Part shown: positions 35,344 to 44,458 of the stretch, piece after piece
Position numbering within the stretch: the stretch's first letter is position 1
Layout: every line of letters starts with the position of its first letter
From: Gardnerella vaginalis
Lineage (GTDB): Bacteria > Actinomycetota > Actinomycetes > Actinomycetales > Bifidobacteriaceae
Reading direction: 5' to 3'
Length of the DNA stretch: 64,000 nucleotides
Assembly: GCF_040427915.1 (NCBI RefSeq)
Contig: NZ_JBETXJ010000002.1
Coordinates: 1,178,001 to 1,242,000 of the forward strand
Translations under genes and position numbers: made by a program
Notes under the pieces: generated by a model
Seen by the model: only the letters and a program-made list of their open reading frames with translations
Databases searched by the model: none
Told to the model about the DNA's origin: nothing

Positions 35344-35371
35344 CCTCTGTTTGAATATTGTCAAAAGGAGG
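35344..35371 (+). promoter_or_regulatory. Ribosome-binding-site sequestering hairpin of the lysine riboswitch
   Basis: CCTCTGTTTG (35344-35353) pairs with CAAAAGGAGG (35362-35371) in nine of ten positions, across the loop AATATTGT. The 3' arm contains the AAAGGAGG ribosome-binding site of the permease at 35377. There is no T tract, so control should be at translation. Confidence 0.7.
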
Positions 35372-35376
35372 AAACA

Positions 35377-36825
35377 ATGAATAACGACAGTTCATCAACT
35401 ACTGAATCTCAAACCGTGCATCGCGGTTTAAAAACACGCCATATTTCCATGATTGCTTTGGGTGGAAGCATTGGAACAGGCTTATTTGTAGCTAGTGGCG
35501 CAACAATCCATATGGCAGGTCCTGGTGGCGCGCTTCTAGCGTATGCTGCAATAGGCATCATGGTTTATTTTCTTATGACATCTCTAGGAGAGATGGCAAC
35601 ATATATGCCAATTAGTGGGTCTTTTGCATCATATTCTGGAAAGTTTATTGATCCTGCTTTAGGATTTGCAATGGGTTGGAATTATTGGTTTAACTGGGCA
35701 ATCACGGTTGCTGTAGATATAAGCACGGCAGCAATCGTTTTGCAATACTGGCTTCCGAAAGTCCCAATATGGGTATTTTCGCTAACAGTTCTTGTTGTTA
35801 TTCTTTTGATTAACATTCTTACGGTTAAGTGCTTTGGAGAAACAGAGTACTGGCTTTCGATTATTAAAGTTGTAACCGTTATTATATTCCTTGCTATTGG
35901 TTTGCTTACGATTGTTGGAATTTTAGGTGGAAAAGCGCCATTGCTAAGCAACTTTACACATAAGAATGCTCCATTTGCTGGCGGAATCCCAGCTGTTTTA
36001 GGTGCGTTTGCTATTGCAGGATTCTCGTTCCAGGGAACAGAGCTTATTGGCATTACAGCAGGTGAATCTGCAACACCAGATAAGAGCATTCCAAAGGCTG
36101 TAAAGCAAGTGTTCTGGCGTATTGTTTTGTTCTACATTCTTGCAATCTTTGTAATCGCATGCATTATTCCATACACAAGCCCAAGTTTGCTTGGATCGGA
36201 AGCTAGCGATATCTCTATAAGCCCATTCACTCTTGTGTTCCAGCGCGCAGGATTGGCGATTGCAGCAACTATCATGAACGCTGTTGTGCTTACATCTGTT
36301 ATCTCGGCAGCAAACTCTGGAATGTACGCTTCTACTAGAATGCTTTACGCCCTTGCAAAAGATAATCACGCTCCAAAGATGTTTGGAAACGTAGATAGAA
36401 GAGGCGTTCCAATGCAATCTTTGGTTGCAACGTTTGTTGTAGCTCTTTTAACATTCTTGATGAGTATTTTTGGAACTCAAATTTACATGTTCTTAGTTGC
36501 TGCAAGTGGTTTGACTGGATTTATTGCATGGGCAGGAATCGCAGCTGCACACTACAGGTTCCGCAAAGCGTATATTGCTCAAGGAAAGTCTTTAGACGAT
36601 CTTGTTTATAAAGCTAAGTGGTATCCATTTGGTCCTATTGTGGCTCTTGTATTGTGCATTTTGGTTATTGTTGGCCAAGATCTTGAATCATTCCACACGC
36701 TTAATTGGCAAGCGATTGGCATAACTTATATGTCTGTGCCGCTGTTCATTGTGCTTTATGTTGGATACAAGATTAAGTATCACACTAAGGTTATTCCGTT
36801 AGATCAAGTTGATTTAACAAAGTGA
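35377..36825 (+). CDS. lysP: Lysine-specific amino acid permease (AAT/APC family)
   Basis: 482 residues from ATG 35377, fixed by AAAGGAGG. Twelve membrane segments. The APC signature region is HISMIALGGSIGTGLFVASG, followed by MTSLGEMATYMPISGSFASY and FSFQGTELIGITAGESATP. Among AAT-family permeases the specificity is hard to read from motifs, but the lysine riboswitch immediately upstream makes lysine the likely substrate. The gene is monocistronic, with a shared terminator downstream. Confidence 0.87.
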   Translation: MNNDSSSTTESQTVHRGLKTRHISMIALGGSIGTGLFVASGATIHMAGPGGALLAYAAIGIMVYFLMTSLGEMATYMPISGSFASYSGKFIDPALGFAMGWNYWFNWAITVAVDISTAAIVLQYWLPKVPIWVFSLTVLVVILLINILTVKCFGETEYWLSIIKVVTVIIFLAIGLLTIVGILGGKAPLLSNFTHKNAPFAGGIPAVLGAFAIAGFSFQGTELIGITAGESATPDKSIPKAVKQVFWRIVLFYILAIFVIACIIPYTSPSLLGSEASDISISPFTLVFQRAGLAIAATIMNAVVLTSVISAANSGMYASTRMLYALAKDNHAPKMFGNVDRRGVPMQSLVATFVVALLTFLMSIFGTQIYMFLVAASGLTGFIAWAGIAAAHYRFRKAYIAQGKSLDDLVYKAKWYPFGPIVALVLCILVIVGQDLESFHTLNWQAIGITYMSVPLFIVLYVGYKIKYHTKVIPLDQVDLTK

Positions 36826-36834
36826 TTAGAATAT

Positions 36835-36871
36835 AAAAAATGCGCTCAGTGATTTGCTGAGCGCATTTTTT
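36835..36871. terminator. Bidirectional terminator
   Basis: A 15-bp perfect stem (AAAAAATGCGCTCAG with CTGAGCGCATTTTTT) and a 7-nt loop lie between the convergent lysine permease and the minus-strand membrane protein gene. Confidence 0.92.
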
Positions 36872-36889
36872 ATATTGAATTAACAGAGT

Positions 36890-37888
36890 TTAGTGAGTAG
36901 TGTTTGCGTCTTGAGCAGGTGGCTGATTAGTAGTAGAAGGATGATCCGTGCCGCCGTTTGCACCGCCATTATTTGTTGGGTTTGGCGTTGGGTTTGGCGT
37001 TGGCTGAACTGGTGGGTTTGGAGCAGGAGGTTGGTTGTTGTTTCCTCCTTCTCCGCCATCATTATTTTTATCGTTATTTTTCTTTTCCTCTTCAGCTTTC
37101 CTCCTAGCCTGTTCTTCTAGCTGCTTCTGTAGGTTTTCGTAAGCATCCCTAATTCGCTTTCTTCTTTCTAATTCTAAACGTCTCTTTTCTGCATCAGACT
37201 TTGCCTTTGCTTTAGCTTTAGCAGCTTGTTCGTCAGCTTGACGCTTTGCTTCTTCAATCTTTTTCTGCATGGCGTTATCTGCTTGAACTTTTTCTTCTTG
37301 AGTAGGAGGAATATTTTGAATAATAATATTCGGCTTACGCTTTACCTTAGGAGCTATACGAATAACAGGAGCAGTGATCTTCTGTAGTTCCTTCTGACTT
37401 TCTTCAGCCTTCTGCTTTTCCTGTGCATTAGCTGTAGTATCTGTAGATGCTGCAGAAAGCTTATCGATCATTGCAGAAGTCACTCCACGAATACGCTGAG
37501 CATTGTCAGAATACCACTGAGTTGCAGCTATAGCTTGAGCTCCCTGAGACCCTAACTCTTCTGGAGAATTAGCATTGCATACAACTGTTTCTGGCAAACG
37601 CTGCTTCAAAAGCTTAGCAAGTAATTTGCCATTTTCTGAGTTATCTTGAGCAAAAGAGATAAGAAGAGAATTTTTAGTAAGTTTTTTCCATGACTGGCTT
37701 GCTTTGCTAACTTGTGCAACCTTAATTTCGCACTGTTTTCTAGCTTCTTTCATACGAGATGAGTGCTGAATGCTCCAGCAAATACCACCAACGCCTAATA
37801 CTAAAGCTAATACAATGACGCCAGCAATGAGAATTATCATCTTCTTTTTATGGCCATTATTTGTGGCTTCGGAGATGTTTTCTAACAT
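36890..37888 (-). CDS. Membrane-anchored coiled-coil protein with Pro/Asn-rich tail (unknown function)
   Basis: 332 residues. A short basic N-terminus precedes one membrane helix (MIILIAGVIVLALVLGVGG), so most of the protein lies outside the cell. Residues about 45-150 look folded (KLTKNSLLISFAQDNSENGK, LPETVVCNANSPEELGSQG). Residues about 195-270 are a highly charged helix rich in Ala/Lys/Arg/Glu (AKAKAKAKSDAEKRRLELER). The last 60 residues are Pro/Asn/Gly/Gln-rich. There is no sorting signal. AGAGGA supports ATG 37888. It is an envelope protein of unknown role. It shares the helix-plus-proline-rich design of the protein at 1489. Confidence 0.78.
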   Translation of the reverse strand: MLENISEATNNGHKKKMIILIAGVIVLALVLGVGGICWSIQHSSRMKEARKQCEIKVAQVSKASQSWKKLTKNSLLISFAQDNSENGKLLAKLLKQRLPETVVCNANSPEELGSQGAQAIAATQWYSDNAQRIRGVTSAMIDKLSAASTDTTANAQEKQKAEESQKELQKITAPVIRIAPKVKRKPNIIIQNIPPTQEEKVQADNAMQKKIEEAKRQADEQAAKAKAKAKSDAEKRRLELERRKRIRDAYENLQKQLEEQARRKAEEEKKNNDKNNDGGEGGNNNQPPAPNPPVQPTPNPTPNPTNNGGANGGTDHPSTTNQPPAQDANTTH

Positions 37889-38060
37889 GTATCATCCTCT
37901 GTTTTTATCAATCTTCGCCAAGAATTGCTTTTTGCAAAACAACACTTATAGTTTACGCCAAACTAAGTACGTGACCCTTGTAGTTTGTAGCATTTTTGAT
38001 GGTTTGCAGGACAAGCAATATTACTTGCGATTCATTAGAATACAATATTCAAATAAATTC

Positions 38061-38091
38061 AAAACAAAAAACCACCAGGTTCGCTGGTGGT
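38061..38091 (-). terminator. Terminator of tRNA-Asn
   Basis: A perfect 8-bp stem (ACCACCAG/CTGGTGGT) with loop CGAAC reads into TTTTTGTTTT on the minus strand, 9 bp after the tRNA. Confidence 0.85.
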
Positions 38092-38099
38092 TTTCTTGG

Positions 38100-38172
38100 C
38101 TCCTGCGGCTGGGCTTGAACCAGCGACCATTCGATTAACAGTCGAACGCTCTGCCAACTGAGCTACGCAGGA
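38100..38172 (-). tRNA. tRNA-Asn (anticodon GUU)
   Basis: 73 nt on the minus strand. The acceptor TCCTGCG/CGCAGGA is fully paired, the D arm is AGCTCAGTTGGCAGAGC and the anticodon stem TTCGA/TCGAA holds the loop CTGTTAA. The T arm is GCTGG-TTCAAGC-CCAGC and the discriminator is G. CCA is not encoded. Confidence 0.97.
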
Positions 38173-38448
38173 ATATCCTCTGTGCTTGGCTGTGTGCCGT
38201 GCACAAGACATTTATATTACACGGAATTTTATGATATGCAAATATAGCGTGTTTGGGCGTGTCGAAAACTCGTAATCGTTGGAATATCAACGATTTGCAT
38301 GCTTTAACCACATTGATAAAAAAGTGTTCCTAAAAAAAGAATTTTGTGAAAAACTTTCAAATATAAGCAAAAACCTTTAAATAATGCAGATTTTCGCTGT
38401 TGAAGCATAAAACAAATTTGATTTATGAAAGGAGAAAAATAAAATATC

Positions 38449-39210
38449 ATGAGAAAAATATTTGATTTAAAAATGATTAAGCCCAGAATCTTAAAAGTCA
38501 AAAAATTTATATTAAAACAAAAATCACAGTTTGTTAGAATACTGATTTTTATGATTCTGGTTGTAATCATGTTGATTATTCATAGTTGCATAAATCCTAC
38601 AATAAACAAAAGTATTGAGTATGAATATTTGCAATCGAATCAAACTGATTATAGTGTGTCTTCATTTGACTCTGGTTGCATAGAAAAATCTTTTGTAGGT
38701 AAAAATCAAAAAATAGTCGCGAATACAGTTAGTCAGGCTTCAACAGCTTCAACACTAAAAGAAACTACAAATTGTAAATCAAGGATGGTATGGCCAGTAA
38801 AAAATGTAAATATTATTAAAGATTTTGATGCTCCAGCAAAACCATGGCTCGCGGGTCATAGAGGAGTAGACTTGCAAGCAGAGGAAGGAACTGAGCTATA
38901 CGCTCCTTCAGACGGAATAATAAATTTTGCTGGACTAGTTGCTGGAAAATCTGTTGTAACAATCAAACATGGAGTTTTATCTTCTACATTTGAGCCAGCA
39001 TATACAGATTTACCAGTTGGAACAGTTGTTAGAAAAGGTCAATTTTTTGGTTACGTAACAGTTGGATCAGATCATTGCGACAATTTGTGTATTCAATGGG
39101 GGTTAAAACGAAGAAACAGGACTTATGCAAATCCGAGGAAAATGGTAGCGAAAAAACGAATAATTTTAAAACCCAAAGAAGATACAAAAGAAGAAAAAAA
39201 TAGTCTGTAA
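38449..39210 (+). CDS. M23/LytM-like envelope protein with incomplete active site
   Basis: 253 residues. A basic N-terminus and one membrane helix (ILIFMILVVIMLIIHSCI, with a possible lipobox-like Cys) place the C-terminal domain outside the cell. The LytM fold is recognisable: WPVKNVNIIKDFDAP, LAGHRGVDLQAEEGTELYAP and SDGIINFAGLVAGKSVVTIK. The first zinc motif (His-x-x-x-Asp in HRGVDL) is present, but the usual His-x-His is replaced by CIQWG. It is therefore probably not an active endopeptidase; degenerate LytM proteins often regulate other wall hydrolases. GGAG lies 14 bases before the start, longer than usual. The upstream 276 bp contain only a small hairpin, ATCGTTG/CAACGAT, at 38276. Confidence 0.8.
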   Translation: MRKIFDLKMIKPRILKVKKFILKQKSQFVRILIFMILVVIMLIIHSCINPTINKSIEYEYLQSNQTDYSVSSFDSGCIEKSFVGKNQKIVANTVSQASTASTLKETTNCKSRMVWPVKNVNIIKDFDAPAKPWLAGHRGVDLQAEEGTELYAPSDGIINFAGLVAGKSVVTIKHGVLSSTFEPAYTDLPVGTVVRKGQFFGYVTVGSDHCDNLCIQWGLKRRNRTYANPRKMVAKKRIILKPKEDTKEEKNSL

Positions 39211-39305
39211 AATGTGTGTCGTATAGTGTAATAAGAGTCTTGGGCTTAAGACATTAACCTAAGATTATTACATAAGATTTTCTTAAACATATTTAGGGAG
39301 CGAAT

Positions 39306-41120
39306 ATGCAAAAGTATTCTCGTAATCTCGATGAGAAAATTGATTACAATGCAAACATTTTTTCGCTTCTTGAAAGTCGCGTAGAACGTAAGCCGAACGA
39401 TTCATTGGTTGAGTATGTAGGACGCGACGGAAAATGGAATTCCTACAGTGCGAAAGACTTTAAAGATTTGGTTATATCGGTAGCAAAAGGATTCATAGCA
39501 CACGGTGTGATGCCAGGAGATACTATATCGATAATAGCGCATACTTCATGGCAGTGGACTGTACTTGATATGGCAATAATGTCTATAGGCGCGTTAACAG
39601 TGCCAATTTATGAAACAAGTTCTGCAGTGCAAATAGAAAATATTATTAACGATTCTAAAGTAAGCATGATTTTTGTTGAAGATGAAAATATGCGTGAAAC
39701 TGTGGAAATATCAAAGAAGTCATGCCCAAGTCTTAACGATGTATATGTATTAAGCAGAGACGCAATAGATGCGTTAATTGAGTATGGGAAAACAGTTACA
39801 GACTCAGAATTTTATGAAAGAGAAAAAGCCGTTAAAGGCGATGATCTAGCTACAATCGTTTACACATCTGGATCTACAGGAGACCCGAAAGGTATAGAAC
39901 TTTCGCACGGAAATTTTGTGTTTATAGCAAAATCTGGAATGCTTTCCATGCCAGATATAGCATTAAAAGGAAAACCAAGACTTCTTTTATTCCTTCCTTT
40001 AGCACATGTATTTGCAAGATTTATGCAGTTCTTCTGTTTTGCAGGAAATGTAACACTTGGATTGTCAAGCAACCTTAAAACAATACTAAGTGATTTTAAA
40101 AGTTTTAAACCGACTTTCATACTTGGTGTACCTAGAATATTTGAAAAAATCTACAATGCTGCCTCTCAAAAAGCTGGTAGAGGAGTAAAAGGATTTATAT
40201 TTGCTCAAAGCGTAAAAGTAGCAAAAGAATGGTCAAAAGCTCAACAATCGGGGAGAATGATTTCGCCAATGTTAGCTATAGGCCACTCATTATGTAAAAA
40301 GCTCGTTTACAACTCAATTTTGCAAGTTTTTGGAGGAGACGTTGAATATGGTGTTTCAGGAGGAGCGCCATTAGACAAATCGATTTCGCATTTCTTCAAT
40401 GGCATGGGATTGCCAATTCTCGAAGGGTACGGAATGACAGAAACATGTGCTCCGTCAATGGTAAATCCAACAAAAGGTTATAAAATTGGAACAGTTGGTT
40501 TGCCAGTGCAGGGAGTGTCTGTAGCAATAGATGATGAGGGAGAGCTTTGTATTAAAAGTCCCGCTGTTTGCAAAGGATATCATAATCATCCAGAGATAAC
40601 TGAAAAACAAATAGTAAATGGGTGGTTGCATACAGGAGACTTCGGATCTTTAGATTCCGACGGTTTTGTAAAAATTACTGGTCGCAAAAAAGATCTGATA
40701 ATAACAGCTGGCGGGAAAAACGTTTCACCTAGCATACTCGAAGCATCAGTTATGACTTCTTCAATTATTTCTCAATGCGTTGTTATTGGAGACAGAAAAC
40801 CTTTTATCTCTGCGATTATTGCGTTAGATCTTACAGAAGTGAATTCTTGGCTGAAATCTCGAGGAGCAAGCCCAGTGCGCTCGCTGGAAGAGGCAAGAAA
40901 AAATTCAATCGTCATAAGTTCCGTAGAACAAAGCATAGTTAAAGCAAATTCTAATGTTTCTAGAGCAGAATCAATTAGAAAATTTGAGATTGTTCCAGAT
41001 GCTTTTACTCAAGAAAATGGTTTAGTTACACCAAGCCTTAAAGCAAAGCGCAATGCGGTTATAGAACGTTATAGCGATCTTATCGAAAATAAGATTTATG
41101 CTCCAAGACCGAGAAAGTAA
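39306..41120 (+). CDS. AMP-dependent long-chain acyl-CoA synthetase
   Basis: 604 residues, FAA1-type. It activates fatty acids via an acyl-adenylate for lipid synthesis. Motifs of the ANL superfamily: the P-loop TIVYTSGSTGDPKGIELSHG, LFLPLAHVFARF, the A5 motif ILEGYGMTETCAPSMV, WLHTGDFGSLDSDGFVKITG and RKKDLIITAGGKNVSPSILE with the hinge residue. The C-terminal domain is full length, although the catalytic lysine near the end must be checked by alignment. AGGGAG stands 6 bases before ATG 39306. The stop codon is 6 bp from the end of the convergent lipoprotein gene, with no terminator between them. Confidence 0.93.
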   Translation: MQKYSRNLDEKIDYNANIFSLLESRVERKPNDSLVEYVGRDGKWNSYSAKDFKDLVISVAKGFIAHGVMPGDTISIIAHTSWQWTVLDMAIMSIGALTVPIYETSSAVQIENIINDSKVSMIFVEDENMRETVEISKKSCPSLNDVYVLSRDAIDALIEYGKTVTDSEFYEREKAVKGDDLATIVYTSGSTGDPKGIELSHGNFVFIAKSGMLSMPDIALKGKPRLLLFLPLAHVFARFMQFFCFAGNVTLGLSSNLKTILSDFKSFKPTFILGVPRIFEKIYNAASQKAGRGVKGFIFAQSVKVAKEWSKAQQSGRMISPMLAIGHSLCKKLVYNSILQVFGGDVEYGVSGGAPLDKSISHFFNGMGLPILEGYGMTETCAPSMVNPTKGYKIGTVGLPVQGVSVAIDDEGELCIKSPAVCKGYHNHPEITEKQIVNGWLHTGDFGSLDSDGFVKITGRKKDLIITAGGKNVSPSILEASVMTSSIISQCVVIGDRKPFISAIIALDLTEVNSWLKSRGASPVRSLEEARKNSIVISSVEQSIVKANSNVSRAESIRKFEIVPDAFTQENGLVTPSLKAKRNAVIERYSDLIENKIYAPRPRK

Positions 41121-41126
41121 CGCAAT

Positions 41127-42848
41127 TTACAGTCCTGCATCTGCAAGAGTTACGTATCCAGGGTCGATCAAAAGAGCTTTAAGATTAGTTGCGCTTACAG
41201 CGAGAATTGGTTCTGTTATTACAGGTATATCTTTTTCTAATCCACTGTTATTTACAAAAATAGAAATATCTTCGAGCTGAGATAATTTTCCATTAACATT
41301 TAGAGAACTGCATTCTTGAGCAACATCAGTAGAAATTTTCTGAATGTTTTCTATAGAAGTCATCCATTGCTTTCCATTTACAAGATTTGGTAAGGCATCT
41401 TTGTAAGCGCCGTAGCCAGTAATAACAGGCCATTTTGAATCGTTCAACAATTCATTAGCTGAATCTTTAAGCTCGGAATCTTCAGCATTTTTATTCTCTT
41501 TATTGGATTCAGATGAATTCAAATCATTATTTTTTGCGCTAGATTTTTGTGATTCATTATTTTTCGCAGTAGAAGCAGGCGTTGGAACCTTTTTCTTAGT
41601 TAAATTTCGTTTTCCTATAAAGCTTCCGATTATATCTGGAAGAGTAAAGGAAGGGTTAATATCTGCAGAGCTTCCCTTATATCCAAGGTCTTCAAGAGCT
41701 TTTTCTACTTGCATAACAACTTGATCATCTAAAGCAATAATGCCGTCTACGTGTTTTGTGGAAGTTGTTTCGTTATCATTCTTTATTACTAATCTCGACT
41801 TAAGTTCTGCCTTAACAGAGTCGGAATTATCTGCGTCGAAAGCAGCACTTTCCCAGTCATTCTCCGTTGAATCCTTATTAAGTTTTCCAGAAGGCGAAAT
41901 CATTAATCCAGATGTGAAATAAGGTTTTAGAATTTTCCAGATTCCAGCGAAAGCAAGTCGTGCAAATTCATCATCAAATTCTTGAAGCTTGGAACTTGAA
42001 TTATCAGAATCTGAATTACCATGAGTATTTACTCCAACATGCATATGAACATTTTGTTTTTGATTGTGACAAGGCAAAAGCACTTCTACACTTTTTGGAT
42101 TATCTTTAGAAGCCTGATTTAATGCTAATTTTTGCACAAGAGTATACGCTTGAATTTCTCCAATGCTCTGAGCAGAAGAAAGTTTGAAGAATGCATCTGG
42201 CTTAAAATCTCTAGTAAGCCTAGATAACATAACGACATGCATGCCAGATTTTTTAGCCAAATCTAATGACGATGTAAGTCTATTTTCTGCTTCCTCTTGT
42301 GATTTTAGATCTTCTTCTTTTAGTTGCTCTTTAGGTGTTGTGGGTTGAGTTACGTAATCACCGTAATTATTATTACCGTTTTTATTACTCCAAGGAGCAA
42401 CAACAATAGTCGTATTAGAAAGTTGCTTTTTTACGCTGCTATGAACATCTCTGATACTGGTTTTCTTGTTTTTGTTTTTAGAAGAATTTTTTGTTTTTAA
42501 AGATGTGATCATGCTCACAACGTAATCTTGAATATCTTGACTTTGATCGTATAAGCTGCTGGACGATTTAGTAGTAATAGAATTTTCTGAAAATCCTTGT
42601 TTTTTTAGCGATTTAATAATCTCTGGTACAAGAGTATCCCACGTGCTTAAAGGGGTTTTCCTACTTAGATTAAGACCGTCTGACGGCGTAAAAATAATAA
42701 CACTACCATGATTTAAGCGAGTTTTAATAGAATTAGACGCTGTGTTTTGGGTAGTAGTTCCGCATGCACAAACAGCAAAAAGCATCATGCTAAATACTGT
42801 TATAGCAGCAATAGCTTTGCTTAAAAAGTGTTTCCGCACGCGAACCAT
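41127..42848 (-). CDS. Putative lipoprotein resembling sugar-type (periplasmic-binding type 1) receptors
   Basis: 573 residues. An N-terminal signal (AIAAITVFSMMLFAVCACG) has a lipobox-like Cys. The body weakly recalls xylose/ribose-type binding proteins: SGMHVVMLSRLTRD, the VDGIIALDDQVVMQVEKALE segment that would be the second-lobe effector contact, and WPVITGYGAYKDALPNLVNG. It is much longer than the usual 330 residues, because Ser/Asn/Lys-rich insertions interrupt it (around residues 110-135 and 415-455). No transporter genes adjoin it. Function uncertain. AAAGGT precedes ATG 42848. Confidence 0.7.
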   Translation of the reverse strand: MVRVRKHFLSKAIAAITVFSMMLFAVCACGTTTQNTASNSIKTRLNHGSVIIFTPSDGLNLSRKTPLSTWDTLVPEIIKSLKKQGFSENSITTKSSSSLYDQSQDIQDYVVSMITSLKTKNSSKNKNKKTSIRDVHSSVKKQLSNTTIVVAPWSNKNGNNNYGDYVTQPTTPKEQLKEEDLKSQEEAENRLTSSLDLAKKSGMHVVMLSRLTRDFKPDAFFKLSSAQSIGEIQAYTLVQKLALNQASKDNPKSVEVLLPCHNQKQNVHMHVGVNTHGNSDSDNSSSKLQEFDDEFARLAFAGIWKILKPYFTSGLMISPSGKLNKDSTENDWESAAFDADNSDSVKAELKSRLVIKNDNETTSTKHVDGIIALDDQVVMQVEKALEDLGYKGSSADINPSFTLPDIIGSFIGKRNLTKKKVPTPASTAKNNESQKSSAKNNDLNSSESNKENKNAEDSELKDSANELLNDSKWPVITGYGAYKDALPNLVNGKQWMTSIENIQKISTDVAQECSSLNVNGKLSQLEDISIFVNNSGLEKDIPVITEPILAVSATNLKALLIDPGYVTLADAGL

Positions 42849-42935
42849 ATTTATAACCTTTCGTAAATATTTTAGTTATAGAATTTACTTTTATTATTAA
42901 TTCTTTATATTCTTTATGTATTATCTATATATGAT

Positions 42936-43742
42936 TTAACGGTTGAGTAAATCAAAGCACATATCGCGGTATTCGCTAACATAGCCTCCACCAAAGAAGA
43001 CGCAATGTCCAGCAATAGGGTAGAGTTGCCAAATTGTCATGCGATTTTCAAAACCAGATTTTAATGGATGAACAGATTGATAGCCATCTAAAATTTGCTT
43101 AAAATAGCTGATCCCAAACAGTTGCAGCATTGCTAAGTCTTCCTCACGATGACCTCCGTGAGCTGCTGGATCAATCAAAACAGCCTCTGTGTGTTCGCCA
43201 TCTTCGCTTTTAGTCCAAAGCACATTTCCACTCCACAAGTCTCCATGGACTCGCGCTGGTTTATCTTCAGCGGCTTTTCCCAGCAAATCTGGCAGAGCAT
43301 CAATAACTTTATTTGTAAGATCTAAATCGCTTTTTGTAAGGCTACCTCTAGAAATACCAAGGTTTACCATTGGTAAAAGTCTTCCTTCTGCCAAATAGTC
43401 AATAACGTTACTCCAATTGCCACAATCCATTTTTACTGGGTCGCTTAAAGGTCCAAAATAGCATGTGCCATTATAATCTGCAGGTGGCTCCCCAAAATAT
43501 TTTGCACCGAAATCGTGCATATGTGCCAAAGATGCACCAAATTCAAACGCTGCTAAAGGAGTGGGGCTTGTGGTTTCAATGCGTTCAATATTTAAATAGT
43601 CGTTTCCCCAATCAAAAACTTTAGCTACTTTAGGTCCGCCATTGTCGTAAGCTTCTCGAAGCCAGTTAAGTCCACGACCTTCGCATTCAAAGAATCGTTC
43701 TGGTGCGTATGATCTACTCTTTTTATACACGTTATTACTCAT
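42936..43742 (-). CDS. Fructosamine kinase / aminoglycoside phosphotransferase-like protein
   Basis: 268 residues from ATG 43742, with AGAGG suitably placed; an in-frame start 11 codons earlier is unsupported. The kinase-like fold has the catalytic loop RVHGDLWSGNVLW with the Asp base, and VLIDPAAHGGHREEDLAMLQ, the metal-binding Asp-Pro motif characteristic of fructosamine-3-kinase-like proteins. They phosphorylate sugar adducts on protein amines for deglycation; bacterial members act on ribulosamines. It is monocistronic, and the substrate has not been read from sequence. Confidence 0.9.
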   Translation of the reverse strand: MSNNVYKKSRSYAPERFFECEGRGLNWLREAYDNGGPKVAKVFDWGNDYLNIERIETTSPTPLAAFEFGASLAHMHDFGAKYFGEPPADYNGTCYFGPLSDPVKMDCGNWSNVIDYLAEGRLLPMVNLGISRGSLTKSDLDLTNKVIDALPDLLGKAAEDKPARVHGDLWSGNVLWTKSEDGEHTEAVLIDPAAHGGHREEDLAMLQLFGISYFKQILDGYQSVHPLKSGFENRMTIWQLYPIAGHCVFFGGGYVSEYRDMCFDLLNR

Positions 43743-43824
43743 AGCAACCTCTGCGCTTGTATTTATACCAATCACATTATTTTACTTAAGACTTTGCACA
43801 ATAATTATCTTTGTGTCTGATTCT

Positions 43825-44253
43825 TTATTTTTGGCTTTTAACTGGGCAAAATGTTTTAGCAAATTGATACCCAAAAAGCAATCCAGCTAAAGTAAGAGCA
43901 GAACCTAATCCAGTATAAAATACGGCTATAAATTGTTCTGGAGCAATATTGCTCGCGCGTAGAAGAATGCCAAAAGTCATCATGAATGCCATTATTATAA
44001 AGGATTTAATATCGAAGAAATTAAGGAAAAATTGCTTGTTTTCCTTGTATGCGTTAATCCTAGCAGTATGTTTTTTAACAAGTTTTCCGAAAATAAACAC
44101 TTGGAATATTGCAAAAACAGCTAAAGATAAAGCGAAATTAATAGGGGATAAAAAGTTTGAGTATGCAATAATACCAATCTTAAGAATGTTGAATCCAGCA
44201 AAACACCATACAAGGCATGCAATTAATAAAAGTGTGTTCTTTGATACCTTCAT
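43825..44253 (-). CDS. Small membrane protein, four predicted helices (unknown)
   Basis: 142 residues with hydrophobic stretches at LLLIACLVWCFAGFNILKIG, NFALSLAVFAIFQVFIFGKL, IKSFIIMAFMMTFGILLRAS and AVFYTGLGSALTLAGLLFGY. A basic loop lies between the second and third. GAGGT is 5 bases before ATG 44253. It resembles small integral membrane proteins without assigned function, and the neighbours give no clue. Confidence 0.72.
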   Translation of the reverse strand: MKVSKNTLLLIACLVWCFAGFNILKIGIIAYSNFLSPINFALSLAVFAIFQVFIFGKLVKKHTARINAYKENKQFFLNFFDIKSFIIMAFMMTFGILLRASNIAPEQFIAVFYTGLGSALTLAGLLFGYQFAKTFCPVKSQK

Positions 44254-44420
44254 AACTAACCTCGTTAAATCACATTATTCTTAATAAATTCTTATGTTAA
44301 ACGTTTAAAACAATTGTAGTAATGATTTTTATGAAAAACGCTAAATAAGAGTATTTTGTGAATTGTGCATTAAAACTTTCAAAAAAGATAAGAAAATATG
44401 GATAAAAGTTGAAAAAAGTG

Positions 44421-44450
44421 TTGCAAATTGACGATATGAGTCGCTATAGT
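44421..44450 (+). promoter_or_regulatory. Putative leuS promoter giving a leaderless transcript
   Basis: TTGCAA (44421) and TATAGT (44445) are 18 bp apart. The expected start of transcription, 44457-44459, coincides with the ATG at 44459, and no ribosome-binding site precedes that ATG. Confidence 0.5.
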
Positions 44451-44458
44451 GCTTGTTT

